A stretch of 64,000 nt of DNA from CAVOGJ01 sp963700865 (GTDB lineage Bacteria > Planctomycetota > Planctomycetia > Pirellulales > Pirellulaceae). The notes under the pieces were generated by a model. It was not told the DNA's origin. It was given only the letters and a program-made list of their open reading frames with translations, and ran no database searches. Of the stretch, positions 49,605 through 58,606 are shown piece after piece. A program made the position numbers and the translations under genes. The DNA lies in the NCBI GenBank assembly GCA_963700865.1, contig CAVOZC010000018.1, forward strand, positions 186,001 through 250,000, written 5' to 3'. Each line of letters begins with the position of its first letter. The stretch's first letter is position 1.

Positions 49605-50011
49605 CCATCACGGCGATTGTCAATCCGTCAATAGCACTTCAACGGCTCAACTCGCCAGAAAAAAAATTTACGTCAGGGTTGGTTGACAAGTTGGTTTCGA
49701 AGCGGAGAATGAGGCCATCGTGAAGAGACGCATTTCGCGTCCGAGAGAACAAACCAGCTGCTGACGGTTTCCGAATCGTGGATGATTCGACGCGCTTCCG
49801 TGTCCCTTGCCTGGATCCATAGCGCTTGGGATATGCGCCGCATATGGTGCGATTCGCGTCCCACCGTCTGGTAGCACCACATATATTGGGGGGCGGCGAA
49901 CGAGGGAGCGACTGTCGACGCGGGGATTTTTTCTTCGTGGTGCGCGGATGTTCCCCCCAATCATTTTCTTGCGGTGCTGGCAACCAGCCGATCGATCCCG
50001 GTCCCAACACC
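49605..50011. other. Intergenic region upstream of folK, possible promoter at 49683
   Basis: This 407 bp stretch has no supported gene. TTGACA at 49683-49688 and GAGAAT at 49705-49710, 16 bp apart, form a plausible plus-strand promoter about 300 bp before folK. An A8T3 tract lies near 49659-49670. Short open frames on both strands here have no recognisable features. Confidence 0.35.
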
Positions 50012-50980
50012 ATGGCCTGTTGCATTCTGGGCGTTGGCGCGAATCTGGGCGACCGCGACTTGGCCGTCCGAAAAGCGGTCGAACTCATCGGGCGACTTCC
50101 GCAGGTGACCGTGCAAGCCACCAGCCGCTGGGTCGAGACGGAACCCGTGGGTGGTCCCCCCGGTCAGCCGGCCTTTATCAACGGTGCCGTGCGGCTGGAA
50201 ACGCAACTCACGCCGCATGAACTGCTGGCGGCGACGCTCGATATCGAGAGGCAATTCGGTCGCCATCGAGAGATCCGCTGGGCACCACGCACCGTCGACA
50301 TCGATCTGCTGCTCTTCGATGACGCCATCATCGACGAACCGCAGCTGGTGGTGCCCCATCCCTGGATGTCCGTGCGGCGGTTCGTCGCCGGACCCGCTGC
50401 GGAAATTGCTCCCGAATGGATCCATCCGGCCTTTGGCTGGACCTTGCAACGGCTTTGGCAGAACTTGCTCATCGAAGCCCCCTGGGTGGCCATGGTCGGC
50501 ATCGCGGCGGCCGAGCAAGCCGAAATTGCCCGCCGGGTCGCGGGCAAGACGGGCATGCAGTGGGTCAGTCTGCAGGCGGCCGGGGCGGAACTTGCTGTTC
50601 CGAGCAGGGAACCGTCCCTAAAATTGGCCGAGTCCCTGCGGCAGGCAACGCTACGCAACTTCGCTGCTTGCCACGGCGGGCGTGGCGGGCTGCTGGATAG
50701 CTGGTGGGAAACACCGTTGGCGAAACTCTCCGACGAAGGTTACGATCGGTTTGTCGCAGAGCGGCGAACGAAGGGGATCGATGAGGAAACACCGGCCGCC
50801 CAATTGAAAATTATTCTCGATCCGTCGCCGGCTGCGCTGACCGGCACGGCACGACGCCGACATCAGCAACTGCGAAAGATCGTTACCGCACCCGGCAAGG
50901 GCCCTTACCTGACGCTCGAAACCACCGATCTCTCACGACTGGAACATGACCTCACAGCCGCCATCCTGGGTATGCGTTAG
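50012..50980 (+). CDS. folK: HPPK (FolK) with an extra C-terminal domain
   Basis: 322 residues. Residues 1-165 are 2-amino-4-hydroxy-6-hydroxymethyldihydropteridine diphosphokinase, which makes the folate precursor: VGANLGDRDLAVRKA, FINGAVRLETQL, ERQFGRHREIRWAPRTVDIDLLLFDD. The next 155 residues (LIEAPWVAMVGIAAAEQAEI onward) are not needed for HPPK. They may be a degenerate nucleotide-kinase-like domain, since GIAAAEQAEIARRVA sits where a P-loop would be but lacks GxxxxGK. The ATG at 50012 precedes the HPPK fold directly. The gene is 38 bp upstream of panC on the same strand. Confidence 0.85.
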   Translation: MACCILGVGANLGDRDLAVRKAVELIGRLPQVTVQATSRWVETEPVGGPPGQPAFINGAVRLETQLTPHELLAATLDIERQFGRHREIRWAPRTVDIDLLLFDDAIIDEPQLVVPHPWMSVRRFVAGPAAEIAPEWIHPAFGWTLQRLWQNLLIEAPWVAMVGIAAAEQAEIARRVAGKTGMQWVSLQAAGAELAVPSREPSLKLAESLRQATLRNFAACHGGRGGLLDSWWETPLAKLSDEGYDRFVAERRTKGIDEETPAAQLKIILDPSPAALTGTARRRHQQLRKIVTAPGKGPYLTLETTDLSRLEHDLTAAILGMR

Positions 50981-51018
50981 CGGAGCGACCCAGCGGTGCA
51001 GGCAAAATTGACCGACCC

Positions 51019-51903
51019 ATGATGACCGCCACCACCCTGCCGCATGTCACCCATTCCAAACAGGCATCCCGATCGCTGGTGCTGGCCGCGAGAGCCGCCG
51101 GCAAATCGACCGGCGTCGTGATGACGATGGGCGCGTTGCACGGGGGCCATCTGAGCCTTGTCGAGGCTAGTTGCCGACAATGCGACCACACGACCGTAAC
51201 CATCTTTGTCAACCCAACGCAGTTTCTCCCCGGCGAAGACTACGAAAAATATCCCCGCGAGTTGACGGCCGATCTCGATCTGCTGAAGAAGCTGCCGGTG
51301 GATGTGGTCCTCTGCCCGTCGTCAACCGAGCTCTATGGCCCGGATTTCTCCACCTTCATTCAGCCACCACGGGTGGCGGAGGCATGGGAAGGCATTCATC
51401 GACCTGGACATTTTCGCGGCGTCTGTACGGTCGTGTTCAAGCTGCTGCAGGCAGTTCCGGCCGACATTGCATTCTTCGGCCATAAGGACTATCAACAGTA
51501 CCAGGTGCTCCGCCACATGGCTCGCGATCTCGACTTGCCAGTCGACATTGAGGTATTGCCCACCATCCGCGCAGCGGATGGCTTGGCGCTGAGTTCGCGC
51601 AACCGTTACCTTGGTCCGAGCGAGCGAGAACAGGCCTTGTCGATTTCGCGGGGACTGAGGTCGGCCGCGGCCGCTTTCCAGTCGGGCGAACGCCGCCCGG
51701 ATCGATTGGCCGCGATGGTGCTGGAGTCGCTCACCGCTGCCAACGTGCGCGAGATTGACTATGCGGTTGTCTGCGATCCCGAAACGCTCTTGGAATTTGA
51801 CGGCAGCAGCGATGAGGCCTTGGGCTTGGTGGCGGCTCGGATCGGCAAAACGCGATTGATCGATAACCTGCGGTTCGACGCCCCCCTGTGGCCGATTTCG
51901 TAA
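51019..51903 (+). CDS. panC: Pantothenate synthetase
   Basis: 294 residues. Motifs: VMTMGALHGGHLSLV, VTIFVNPTQFLPGEDYEKYPR, FHRGVCTVV-like segment (RPGHFRGVCTVVFKLL), FFGHKDYQQYQVLRHM, ALSSRNRYL and KTRLIDNL near the C-terminus. It ligates pantoate and beta-alanine with ATP to make pantothenate for CoA. The tight spacing with folK upstream (38 bp) and lgt downstream (25 bp) indicates one operon. Confidence 0.93.
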   Translation: MMTATTLPHVTHSKQASRSLVLAARAAGKSTGVVMTMGALHGGHLSLVEASCRQCDHTTVTIFVNPTQFLPGEDYEKYPRELTADLDLLKKLPVDVVLCPSSTELYGPDFSTFIQPPRVAEAWEGIHRPGHFRGVCTVVFKLLQAVPADIAFFGHKDYQQYQVLRHMARDLDLPVDIEVLPTIRAADGLALSSRNRYLGPSEREQALSISRGLRSAAAAFQSGERRPDRLAAMVLESLTAANVREIDYAVVCDPETLLEFDGSSDEALGLVAARIGKTRLIDNLRFDAPLWPIS

Positions 51904-51928
51904 TGGCCCCTCCAGCGGGACAAGCCTC

Positions 51929-53224
51929 ATGCGTCAAACCCTGTTTCACGTCCCGCCAGAAATTTGCGGCCTTCCGACACTTGGCTGGGGAATCGCCTTG
52001 GCGGTGTGGGTCGTCATCACGCTGCTGACCGCCGCGGCCGCGGGGGAGCGAAAGCGGATCATGGCCTCGATCGTGGCCAGCGGGCCGCTCCTGCTCATCG
52101 GCAGTCTGGTCGTGATCTGGATCCTTCCCAATCTGGAGGAATACACGGCGGACGGCACGAACCTGGGTTTGCCCGTGCGCGGATACGGTGTCGCCATGTT
52201 CCTGGCCGTGGCCGCCGGAGTGGGGCTGGCCGTGCGGCGGGGCGGACACATCGGGTTGCCGGCCGAAACGATCTATTCGCTGGCGCTGTGGATGTTCATC
52301 CTGGGTTTTGTCGGAGCCCGCTTATTCTACCTGGTGCAGTATCGGGACAGCTTTCATTCCGAGAGTTGGAGCAACTACTTCACCGCAGCCATCAACATCG
52401 CCCAAGGCGGGCTGGTCGTTTATGGTTCGCTGATCGGTGCCTTGGCGGCCTATGGACTGTTCGTCTGGCGTCATCGCCTGCCGGCCCTCGTCCTGGGAGA
52501 TATCTTGGCCCCGAGTATGTTGCTGGGACTGGCCATTGGCCGCCTGGGCTGTCTCCTCAATGGGTGTTGCTATGGCGGTCCCTGTGAGCATGCCTGGGCC
52601 GTGCAGTTTCCCGAAAACTCGCCCGCCTACATGGATCAATTGAGCAGCGGCCTGGCTCAAGGCATCCACCTCGCCATCAACGAACAAGGCAAGACGATCG
52701 TCCGCTTTGTCGATCCGGAGGGGGTAGCGGCCCGGGTGGGGCTGCGGGTAGGGGACGAGATCGTCGGCATCGGATCGCAACCCCTGATCCCCGTCCCCGG
52801 CAGCCAGGAACTGCCAGCGGAAGTGCGGCAAGCGATGCTGACGGCCCCTGGCAGTCCCGTGCGGGTCACGATCAACAGCGGACAATCGTTGATTTGGAAC
52901 GCCGGCCTGGCGCCCCTCCGCAGCCTCCCGATCCATCCAGCCCAGGTCTACAGCAGTCTCAACGCATTTCTTCTCTTCTGCTTTGTCCTGACCCTCTCCC
53001 CCTTTGCTCGTCGCGAAGGTGTGCTCTTGGCCGTCACCCTGACGGTCTATCCGATGACTCGATACCTGCTGGAAATGGTCCGTACGGACGAACTGGCAAT
53101 TGGCGGATGGGGCTGGACAATCTCCCAGACGATCAGCATCCTTATCCTGGTAGCGGCGGGAGCCTTGTGGGTCTTGGTCCTGCGGCAACCCCCCGGACGT
53201 CGTGCGCTGAGACGGACGGCTTAA
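51929..53224 (+). CDS. lgt: Prolipoprotein diacylglyceryl transferase with a PDZ-like insert
   Basis: 431 residues. Lgt helices and motifs: GYGVAMFLAVAAGVG, LGFVGARLFYLVQYRD, GGLVVYGSLIGALAAYGLF, and the catalytic region IGRLGCLLNGCCYGGPCEHAWAV. Between this site and the last helices (PIHPAQVYSSLNAFLL), residues about 245-327 form an extra soluble segment. That insert holds VDPEGVAARVGLRVGDEIVGI, a PDZ-like carboxylate loop and strand. Lgt attaches diacylglycerol to lipoprotein precursors at the inner membrane. Most Lgt proteins are about 260-300 residues, so the insert explains the extra length. Confidence 0.88.
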   Translation: MRQTLFHVPPEICGLPTLGWGIALAVWVVITLLTAAAAGERKRIMASIVASGPLLLIGSLVVIWILPNLEEYTADGTNLGLPVRGYGVAMFLAVAAGVGLAVRRGGHIGLPAETIYSLALWMFILGFVGARLFYLVQYRDSFHSESWSNYFTAAINIAQGGLVVYGSLIGALAAYGLFVWRHRLPALVLGDILAPSMLLGLAIGRLGCLLNGCCYGGPCEHAWAVQFPENSPAYMDQLSSGLAQGIHLAINEQGKTIVRFVDPEGVAARVGLRVGDEIVGIGSQPLIPVPGSQELPAEVRQAMLTAPGSPVRVTINSGQSLIWNAGLAPLRSLPIHPAQVYSSLNAFLLFCFVLTLSPFARREGVLLAVTLTVYPMTRYLLEMVRTDELAIGGWGWTISQTISILILVAAGALWVLVLRQPPGRRALRRTA

Positions 53225-53446
53225 GTGGGCGATCGAATCGCGTGGTGGCGGGCTCGGCTTGCCACATCGCCCGCGGGGCGTCACGATGACACGAACGAAC
53301 CGGCTGCCCAATGCGTAGTCTTCGGTATCGCGGCGGCCCCACACTGCTCGGACCTGTGGATGGAAAAAGCATCACACCGCTCACGCGGCGGGCGCGCGGG
53401 TGCGGCCGACCCGGGAAGTGTATCCGCCGGGCGTTTTTGATTTTCG

Positions 53447-53472
53447 GGAACTCTGCTGGCGGGAATCGCGTC
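53447..53472 (+). promoter_or_regulatory. Candidate ECF-type promoter upstream of the sigma gene
   Basis: GGAAC at 53447-53451 and CGTC at 53469-53472 are 17 bp apart, the pattern expected for many ECF sigma factors. It is 15 bp upstream of the GTG start at 53487, so the transcript would have a very short leader. This would make the sigma factor self-regulated. Confidence 0.4.
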
Positions 53473-53486
53473 CTAGAGGTAAACAC

Positions 53487-54053
53487 GTGCCGACCGATGC
53501 GGAGCTGATCAAGGCGACCCTCCAAGGCGATTCAGCCGCCTACGGGCAACTGGTTCGTGCCCATGAGGATCGCCTCTTCAACACGTTATTCCGCATTTCC
53601 GGCTGCCAACAAGAAGCGGAAGATGTGGCTCAGGAGTCATTTCTGCAGGCCTTTCTCAAGCTCGATTCGTTTCGCGGAAACAGCCGCTTTTACACCTGGC
53701 TTTATCGGATCGCCTTTAATATTTATGCGACGCGACGCCGTAAGCAGCGACCGCAGCAGTCGTGGGAGCAGATCCGCGGCCAGACGGGAGCCGAACCGCT
53801 CGATGGGCGGGAATCGGCCGGTGACGCACTGGAGAGGAAGGAAGAGGTGAGGTTGATCCACCAAGCACTCGCCGAGCTTTCGCCGGAATATCGGGAAATT
53901 CTCATCCTGCGAGAGCTTGAGGATTGCAATTACGAAACGATCAGTGAAATCCTCGACATTCCCACAGGGACCGTTCGCAGCCGATTGCATCGCGCACGCC
54001 TGCAGTTGCGAGATATCATCGACCGCCCCCAACAACCTTCAAAAAAACGATGA
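53487..54053 (+). CDS. RNA polymerase sigma factor, RpoE-like ECF
   Basis: 188 residues from a GTG preceded by AGAGG. Region 2: VRAHEDRLFNTLFRISG, EAEDVAQESFLQAF, and LYRIAFNIYATRRRK. Region 4: LAELSPEYREILILRELEDC, TISEILDIPTGTVRSRLHRAR. The overall layout is typical of RpoE-type ECF factors. The TGA overlaps the next start (ATGA), so the adjacent gene is probably its anti-sigma factor. The ATG frame upstream to 53400 is rejected as not part of the fold. Confidence 0.88.
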   Translation: MPTDAELIKATLQGDSAAYGQLVRAHEDRLFNTLFRISGCQQEAEDVAQESFLQAFLKLDSFRGNSRFYTWLYRIAFNIYATRRRKQRPQQSWEQIRGQTGAEPLDGRESAGDALERKEEVRLIHQALAELSPEYREILILRELEDCNYETISEILDIPTGTVRSRLHRARLQLRDIIDRPQQPSKKR

Positions 54054-55395
54054 CGCACACGTCCCCCTTTGACGACGAACGCATCAGCGCCTATCTGGAT
54101 GACGAATTGTCACCCACGGAGTGCGCGGCGTTTGAAGAATTGCTGGCAAAGCGCGACGACTATCAGCACGCCGTGGAAGAACTTGCGTCCCTGCGACAAG
54201 ACCTGCGATCGCTTCCCCGCGAAACGCTCAAGCAACCGCTTGCGGCACGCGTACTCGAACTGGCCGAACGAGCGATGTTGACGGGCGATGACGGTGCGGC
54301 CGACGACATGCCAATAACGCCAGTGGCCGACATCGATCGGGCGCGGTCGTGCGGCGACTCGCCTGGCCGGCGATCGCCGTGGCGGCCGCTTTGCTCCTCT
54401 GGCTATTGGGGCCCCAGTTCGCCACCAGCCCGAAGTCACCGCCACGGATTGCCGAACGACTGGAAAAGTCACCCCGCCCGACAGAACCTGAGGCCGAGGC
54501 AAATGAGGCGGCAGCCCCTCGGGGGGCGACCGGGGAGCGAGGAATCGCCGGCGATCCGCCATTAGAAGCTCCCGTGCTGAGGGACGCGATCTCGGATGAA
54601 ATTTCGCCAGCGGTGTCGACTGACGCAGGTGGAGAGGATGCCTTTGCAGGGGCTGGTATTGCGCGTCGACAGCCGCTGCCCGCGCCCTCCTTGGGCCTCG
54701 ACATGGACCTGGCCCCAGCGACCGACGGTCGCTGGGATGCGATGGTCGAACTTTCGCTCCCGGATGCGGAAGCCGTGGAGAGCGTACAGGCGATCTGGAA
54801 ATCTCTCGCCATCCCCTGCGAGCCGGTTCAACCGGCCCCTTCCTCCGGTGCGGCGTGGCCCGCCGCCACCATGGGGCGAGCGGCGACACCCCTGAATCCA
54901 CAGGCAACCGATCGAGAAGACCGGTTCATGACCCAAGTGATCGAAGCCGATCCGTCACAATGTGCCGCGGCGATCGCGAAACTACAATCGAATCGCATCG
55001 GTATCGAGCTCATGGCAAGCCCGCCCTCACCACGAGCGGAGGAGGTTCGCGTCTTGTTCGGGGTTCCGGTGGATGCGTCGCCCGTCGCATGGACGGAAAT
55101 GGGTCAACCGCCGACAACGAAAGACAAAGACATGCGCGAGGCCGTGCCTGGCTTTGATGGCACGCGGGCCGCGGGCCAGGCAGCCGCGGCCAAGTCCGCC
55201 ACGGCAGCCGCGGATTCAGACACAATGTCGAACCTTATGACGCCGGCGGTCGACCGACCTGCGGGCGGGCGGGACGGCGAGACACAAGAGATGGCGAACC
55301 GATTGCGGATTCAACTCCGTTATCGGCTGCCGGCGCCCGACGCGGCACCAGCCAATGGTGGACGGTCGAGCCAGGTCGAACCCGAAGCTCCATGA
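54050..55395 (+). CDS. Anti-sigma factor-like membrane protein, frameshifted at 54345
   Basis: 448 residues when one G is added to the GG at 54345-54346. The cytosolic N-terminus has an anti-sigma-like start (DDERISAYLDDELSPTECAAFEELL), then one membrane helix (LAWPAIAVAAALLLWLLG). A long periplasmic Pro/Ala/Glu-rich region follows. It lacks the usual His-Cys-Cys zinc motif. Translational overlap with the sigma gene supports the anti-sigma call. The periplasmic part probably senses an envelope signal. Beyond the helix no domain was recognised. Confidence 0.72.
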
Positions 55396-55566
55396 ACCGC
55401 CGGTTCGTGCGGGGCGTTCAGCGCACCGCTCGCCCCCCGTAAGCGCTTGCCGTTTCGCCCGCTAACGGGCCGCACCGCCTTGCTGGTGGTATCCGTAGCT
55501 CGGTTAGCCGCTACAATCGAAGCTTGGTGCATCTTTAACCCCTCAACCCCTCAAGTGAAATACGCC

Positions 55567-55782
55567 ATGTCCGAAGTCACGATTCGTACACGAGATCACG
55601 GTCCCTTTGTGATCGAGGGATCGTTTGTCCTCCGCGACGCCGAAGGAAATGAATTTCCTCTTTCCAAGGACAAGCCGGCCATCGCCTTGTGCCGCTGCGG
55701 CGCGTCGAAGAACAAACCGTTTTGCGACGGTTCGCACCGGGAATGTGGCTTCGAATCGGCCGAACGATCGCCGTCCGCTTAG
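55567..55782 (+). CDS. CDGSH-type iron-sulfur protein
   Basis: 71 residues with the motif CRCGASKNKPFCDGSH (C-x-C-x8-C-x3-H), which binds a [2Fe-2S] cluster with three Cys and one His. Small CDGSH proteins transfer iron-sulfur clusters or electrons. The ATG at 55567 gives MSEVTIRTRDHGPFVIEG, a natural start. It is separated from the anti-sigma gene by about 170 bp. Confidence 0.88.
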   Translation: MSEVTIRTRDHGPFVIEGSFVLRDAEGNEFPLSKDKPAIALCRCGASKNKPFCDGSHRECGFESAERSPSA

Positions 55783-55879
55783 CCCAGACCCAGCTTTCCT
55801 GACAGGCGAACGACAAGTTATCCCCCATGTCCGGGTCTAGGAAGCGGCGTTACGGTTTGCCTGACGCTCCTTCTTTTTC

Positions 55880-55909
55880 ACCTGCCGCATCCGTGGCGGG
55901 TTTTTTTTT
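55880..55909 (+). terminator. Rho-independent terminator
   Basis: Stem ACCTGCC (55880-55886) and GGCGGGT (55895-55901), seven pairs with one T-G wobble and loop gcatccgt, followed by a run of nine T from 55901. It lies about 100 bp after the CDGSH gene and would end its transcript. Confidence 0.7.
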
Positions 55910-56010
55910 GCGTTCGTGACTGCTGCCTCAGCGAAGTGCTCTTTACACTGGGGGATCGACAGGCATGTCATGCCACTCACCTCCACAAGCACCCTATCGG
56001 AACGCAGTTC

Positions 56011-57186
56011 ATGACGAACGAAACGCTGGTCTCTTCCGAGCCTTTTCTGGGACAATGGCATCAGTTGGTCAGTACGACGAATTGGGAAAAGGGACGCATT
56101 ATCCTGGAATGGAGGCAGTCGCTGATCCAGCGTGGAGCCTCCGCAACCGAATACAGCGATGAAGCGTGGAGCCAACTGGTGCAGGGTGTCACTCCCCAGC
56201 ACGTCGGTCGGCTGCGACGCGTCTATGAGCGGTTCGGCGCACAAGCAGACAGCTTCGCAGGGCTGTATTGGAGTCACTTTCACGCCGCCGGCGACTGGGA
56301 CGATGCGGAAATGTGGCTGGAGGGAGCCGTGCAAAACGGATGGTCGGTATCCCAGATGCGGCGGCAGCGGTGGGAAACGCTGGGAAGCATTCCCGCCGAG
56401 GAGCCGCTGGAGGATCAGGTCGTGTCCAGCGAGCTGGATGAGGACGTGCCGCTCGACGCTGTGGAGGAGACCATGGTCGCCGAGGGCTCGCAATCGGGAG
56501 ATGGTTACGAACGGGAGACGATCAACGACAGCGATCACACCGCGGCGCGTCGTGAGACGGACGCTGAAGAGCCGCGGGCGGGCGCGGAGGAGGCGATCCA
56601 CCTCGACGCACCGCCCCGGGTGGTGCGGCCGTTCGCGGAATTGCCCGAGTTGCCACCCGATGTGGACGAGGCATTCGAAAGCTACAAGCTGGCAATCGTC
56701 CGCCATCGACTCGAAGGCTGGCGGGAGATCTCACAGGCCGACATGGTGGCCAGCCTGCAATCGCTGATTCAATTGGCCGAGCGCCTAGGAAACAAACCGC
56801 TTGCTCGGTCGGTCATCGTCTCGTGCGGGCATGGTCGTCCGCGCCGCTGCCGCGCGCCGCACGCGCCCTCAGTCGGCAAGCGGAGCATCGTTGATGCGAT
56901 TAATCATCTGCCGCAAGCGTCCATGGCTGCGACGATCGAACTGAAACGCCAAGCGGGCAAGTCCGGCAAGTTCCGGTTCGTCTTTCTCGGCCGAGAGTGG
57001 CCCGCAGACCTCGAACCGACCGTGGACCAAAATATCCGCGAAATCATCCTGCAAGGACGCCAGCAGCTCCGCCGAGGGCGGGCGCTGGAGACGCACCACC
57101 AGCTTCTCACGAACAAACCGCATGCTGTGATAGACGCGATAGAAACGGACCAGTTCCTCCACCGCCTCATTCACGTCCGTGGTTAA
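56011..57186 (+). CDS. Conserved hypothetical protein, C-terminus doubtful
   Basis: The frame encodes 391 residues from the ATG at 56011. The N-terminal part (residues 1-140) is Trp-rich and helical with NWEKGRIILEWRQSL, YSDEAWSQLV, HVGRLRRVYERFG, AEMWLEGAVQNGWSVSQMRR, and looks like a conserved planctomycete family of unknown function. Residues about 140-220 are acidic and low complexity. The last 105 codons (56869 onward) are antisense to the end of the LOG-family gene and look non-coding. The true end may therefore be near 56890 after an indel around 56810. No function is assigned. Confidence 0.6.
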   Translation: MTNETLVSSEPFLGQWHQLVSTTNWEKGRIILEWRQSLIQRGASATEYSDEAWSQLVQGVTPQHVGRLRRVYERFGAQADSFAGLYWSHFHAAGDWDDAEMWLEGAVQNGWSVSQMRRQRWETLGSIPAEEPLEDQVVSSELDEDVPLDAVEETMVAEGSQSGDGYERETINDSDHTAARRETDAEEPRAGAEEAIHLDAPPRVVRPFAELPELPPDVDEAFESYKLAIVRHRLEGWREISQADMVASLQSLIQLAERLGNKPLARSVIVSCGHGRPRRCRAPHAPSVGKRSIVDAINHLPQASMAATIELKRQAGKSGKFRFVFLGREWPADLEPTVDQNIREIILQGRQQLRRGRALETHHQLLTNKPHAVIDAIETDQFLHRLIHVRG

Positions 57187-57882
57187 TTTGTAGAGGTGCA
57201 CATCCTCGGGCGAAATCATGCCTCCCGCCAACAACTGATCGACCACGAACTGGTGGAACCCCTGCCAATACGTGCCTCCCGGCGGATCGATCAGTACCAG
57301 CGGCATCATGTCGCGCTTGCCGGTCTGCAGCAATGTGAGCACTTCGAGCGCTTCGTCGAGCGTCCCGAAACCACCTGGGAAGCAAACTACGGCTTGACAT
57401 TCCTTCACAAACATCAGTTTGCGGGTGAAGAAATACTTCATATGAACCAGCTTGTGGTCGCCATCAATCACCGGGTTGGCATCTTGTTCAAACGGGAGCA
57501 AGATATTCAGACCCATCGACTTTTCACGGCCCGCGCCGACGTGACCGGCTTCCATGATGCCCGCGGCCGCTCCCGTGATGACCATCCAGCCCTCCGCGGC
57601 GATCGAGCGGCCGAAATCCACCGCCTGCTGGTAGGCGGCCGCATCTGGTCGGGTACGCGCGGACCCAAAGACCGTCACCTTCGGTTCGCGGCGAAAGGGG
57701 GCGAAGACCTTCAGCGCGTAGCCCAGCTCGCGCACCGTGCGACTGAGCAGCTTGAGATCGCCCCGGGTCGAGCCTTCTCGTTCGAGGCGATCGGCCGACT
57801 CGCGAATGCGCTCAATCAGGTCGCGGGTACGCTGTCGCCGCGGCGCGGGCGACTGTTCAGATTCTGGCGTCGAGGCGTTCAT
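56869..57882 (-). CDS. LOG-family (TIGR00730-type) Rossmann-fold protein
   Basis: 337 residues from the ATG at 57882. The diagnostic motif is CFPGGFGTLDEALEVLTLLQTGK (P-G-G-x-G-T-x-x-E), with the upstream KVTVFGSARTRPD and GWMVITGAAAGIMEAGHVGAG. LOG proteins cleave cytokinin nucleotides or hydrolyse nucleotide 5'-monophosphates in some bacteria; the physiological role in planctomycetes is unknown. The N-terminal 70 residues form a helical extension. The open frame to 58158 is rejected. Confidence 0.85.
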   Translation of the reverse strand: MNASTPESEQSPAPRRQRTRDLIERIRESADRLEREGSTRGDLKLLSRTVRELGYALKVFAPFRREPKVTVFGSARTRPDAAAYQQAVDFGRSIAAEGWMVITGAAAGIMEAGHVGAGREKSMGLNILLPFEQDANPVIDGDHKLVHMKYFFTRKLMFVKECQAVVCFPGGFGTLDEALEVLTLLQTGKRDMMPLVLIDPPGGTYWQGFHQFVVDQLLAGGMISPEDVHLYKLTTDVNEAVEELVRFYRVYHSMRFVREKLVVRLQRPPSAELLASLQDDFADILVHGRFEVCGPLSAEKDEPELAGLARLAFQFDRRSHGRLRQMINRINDAPLAD

Positions 57883-58045
57883 GACGGACGATGGGGCAGC
57901 TGGAAGAAACGCGAAACGCCGCTGAGTTGCCTCAGCGGCGCCATGGACGACATACGAACGGATCGCCTGGACAAGTCTAAATTCTAGCGGCCCGGACCTG
58001 GCTGGGCGAAGTCCAACTGCCCAGAATTCTCCGCCCTGGCAGGGT

Positions 58046-58294
58046 TCAGGCCGAAGGGCGGCGAAAATGCTGATAGGCGAGAATGACCTCATACAGGTCG
58101 CTGGAGACGGTAATCTCATCCTCGGAAAAGTCTTGCAACCAGGCCCGATTCCCGGCAATCGCGTCCGCCAGGACCGAAAACACCTCGCCTGCGGGCACCT
58201 TGACTTGACGGCTAGGCTCCGAGCGGCTGGTCAAGACGGTGGTCGTGTGAGCGCTTTCCTCGGGACCACAGTAAAGACGAAGGCGGCTGCGCAT
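58046..58294 (-). CDS. Conserved small hypothetical protein
   Basis: 82 residues (MRSRLRLYCGPEESAHTT..., VKVPAGEVFSVLADAIAGNR, FSEDEITVSSDLYEVILAYQ). It has a compact alpha/beta look with no membrane helix and no recognisable catalytic motif. Codon use is like its neighbours. It sits 163 bp upstream of the LOG gene on the same strand, and may share its transcript. Confidence 0.6.
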   Translation of the reverse strand: MRSRLRLYCGPEESAHTTTVLTSRSEPSRQVKVPAGEVFSVLADAIAGNRAWLQDFSEDEITVSSDLYEVILAYQHFRRPSA

Positions 58295-58606
58295 GATCGA
58301 ATCCCTTCTTATGCGTATGAATAACGATGGATTTGAAGATCACCGGCCGGATCCATCCGTGGGAGCGGCAGAACGCATGGCATTGGCGATCTGCTACAAG
58401 TCATCGGCGACCGAATGGGGACTCGACCATCGAATTTGGAAAAAATAGCCAAGATTTTCCGACGATGCTATCACCGGTCGTCACGACGTCGCGGCCGCAA
58501 GTTGCTTGACAACGGTTGGGGCACTTCCTAGATTTCATGACTCGGCGTAAGTATTTATCACGCCGTTCTTTGCGTCGTTTGACCGAAAACCGCGGACAGA
58601 TCCTGC
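58295..58606. other. Intergenic region with tex promoter
   Basis: This 312 bp stretch lies between the small minus-strand gene and tex. It contains the candidate promoter at 58506-58534. Short open frames here lack support. Confidence 0.4.
58506..58534 (+). promoter_or_regulatory. Candidate sigma-70 promoter for tex
   Basis: TTGACA at 58506-58511, a 17 bp spacer, and TAGATT at 58529-58534. The -35 box is a perfect match, the -10 box 4/6. The tex start codon is about 73 bp downstream. Confidence 0.5.

Noticed and set aside
49639..50121. Minus-strand open frame of 160 codons upstream of folK
   Set aside because: It overlaps the folK start on the other strand and has no motif; composition looks like chance.
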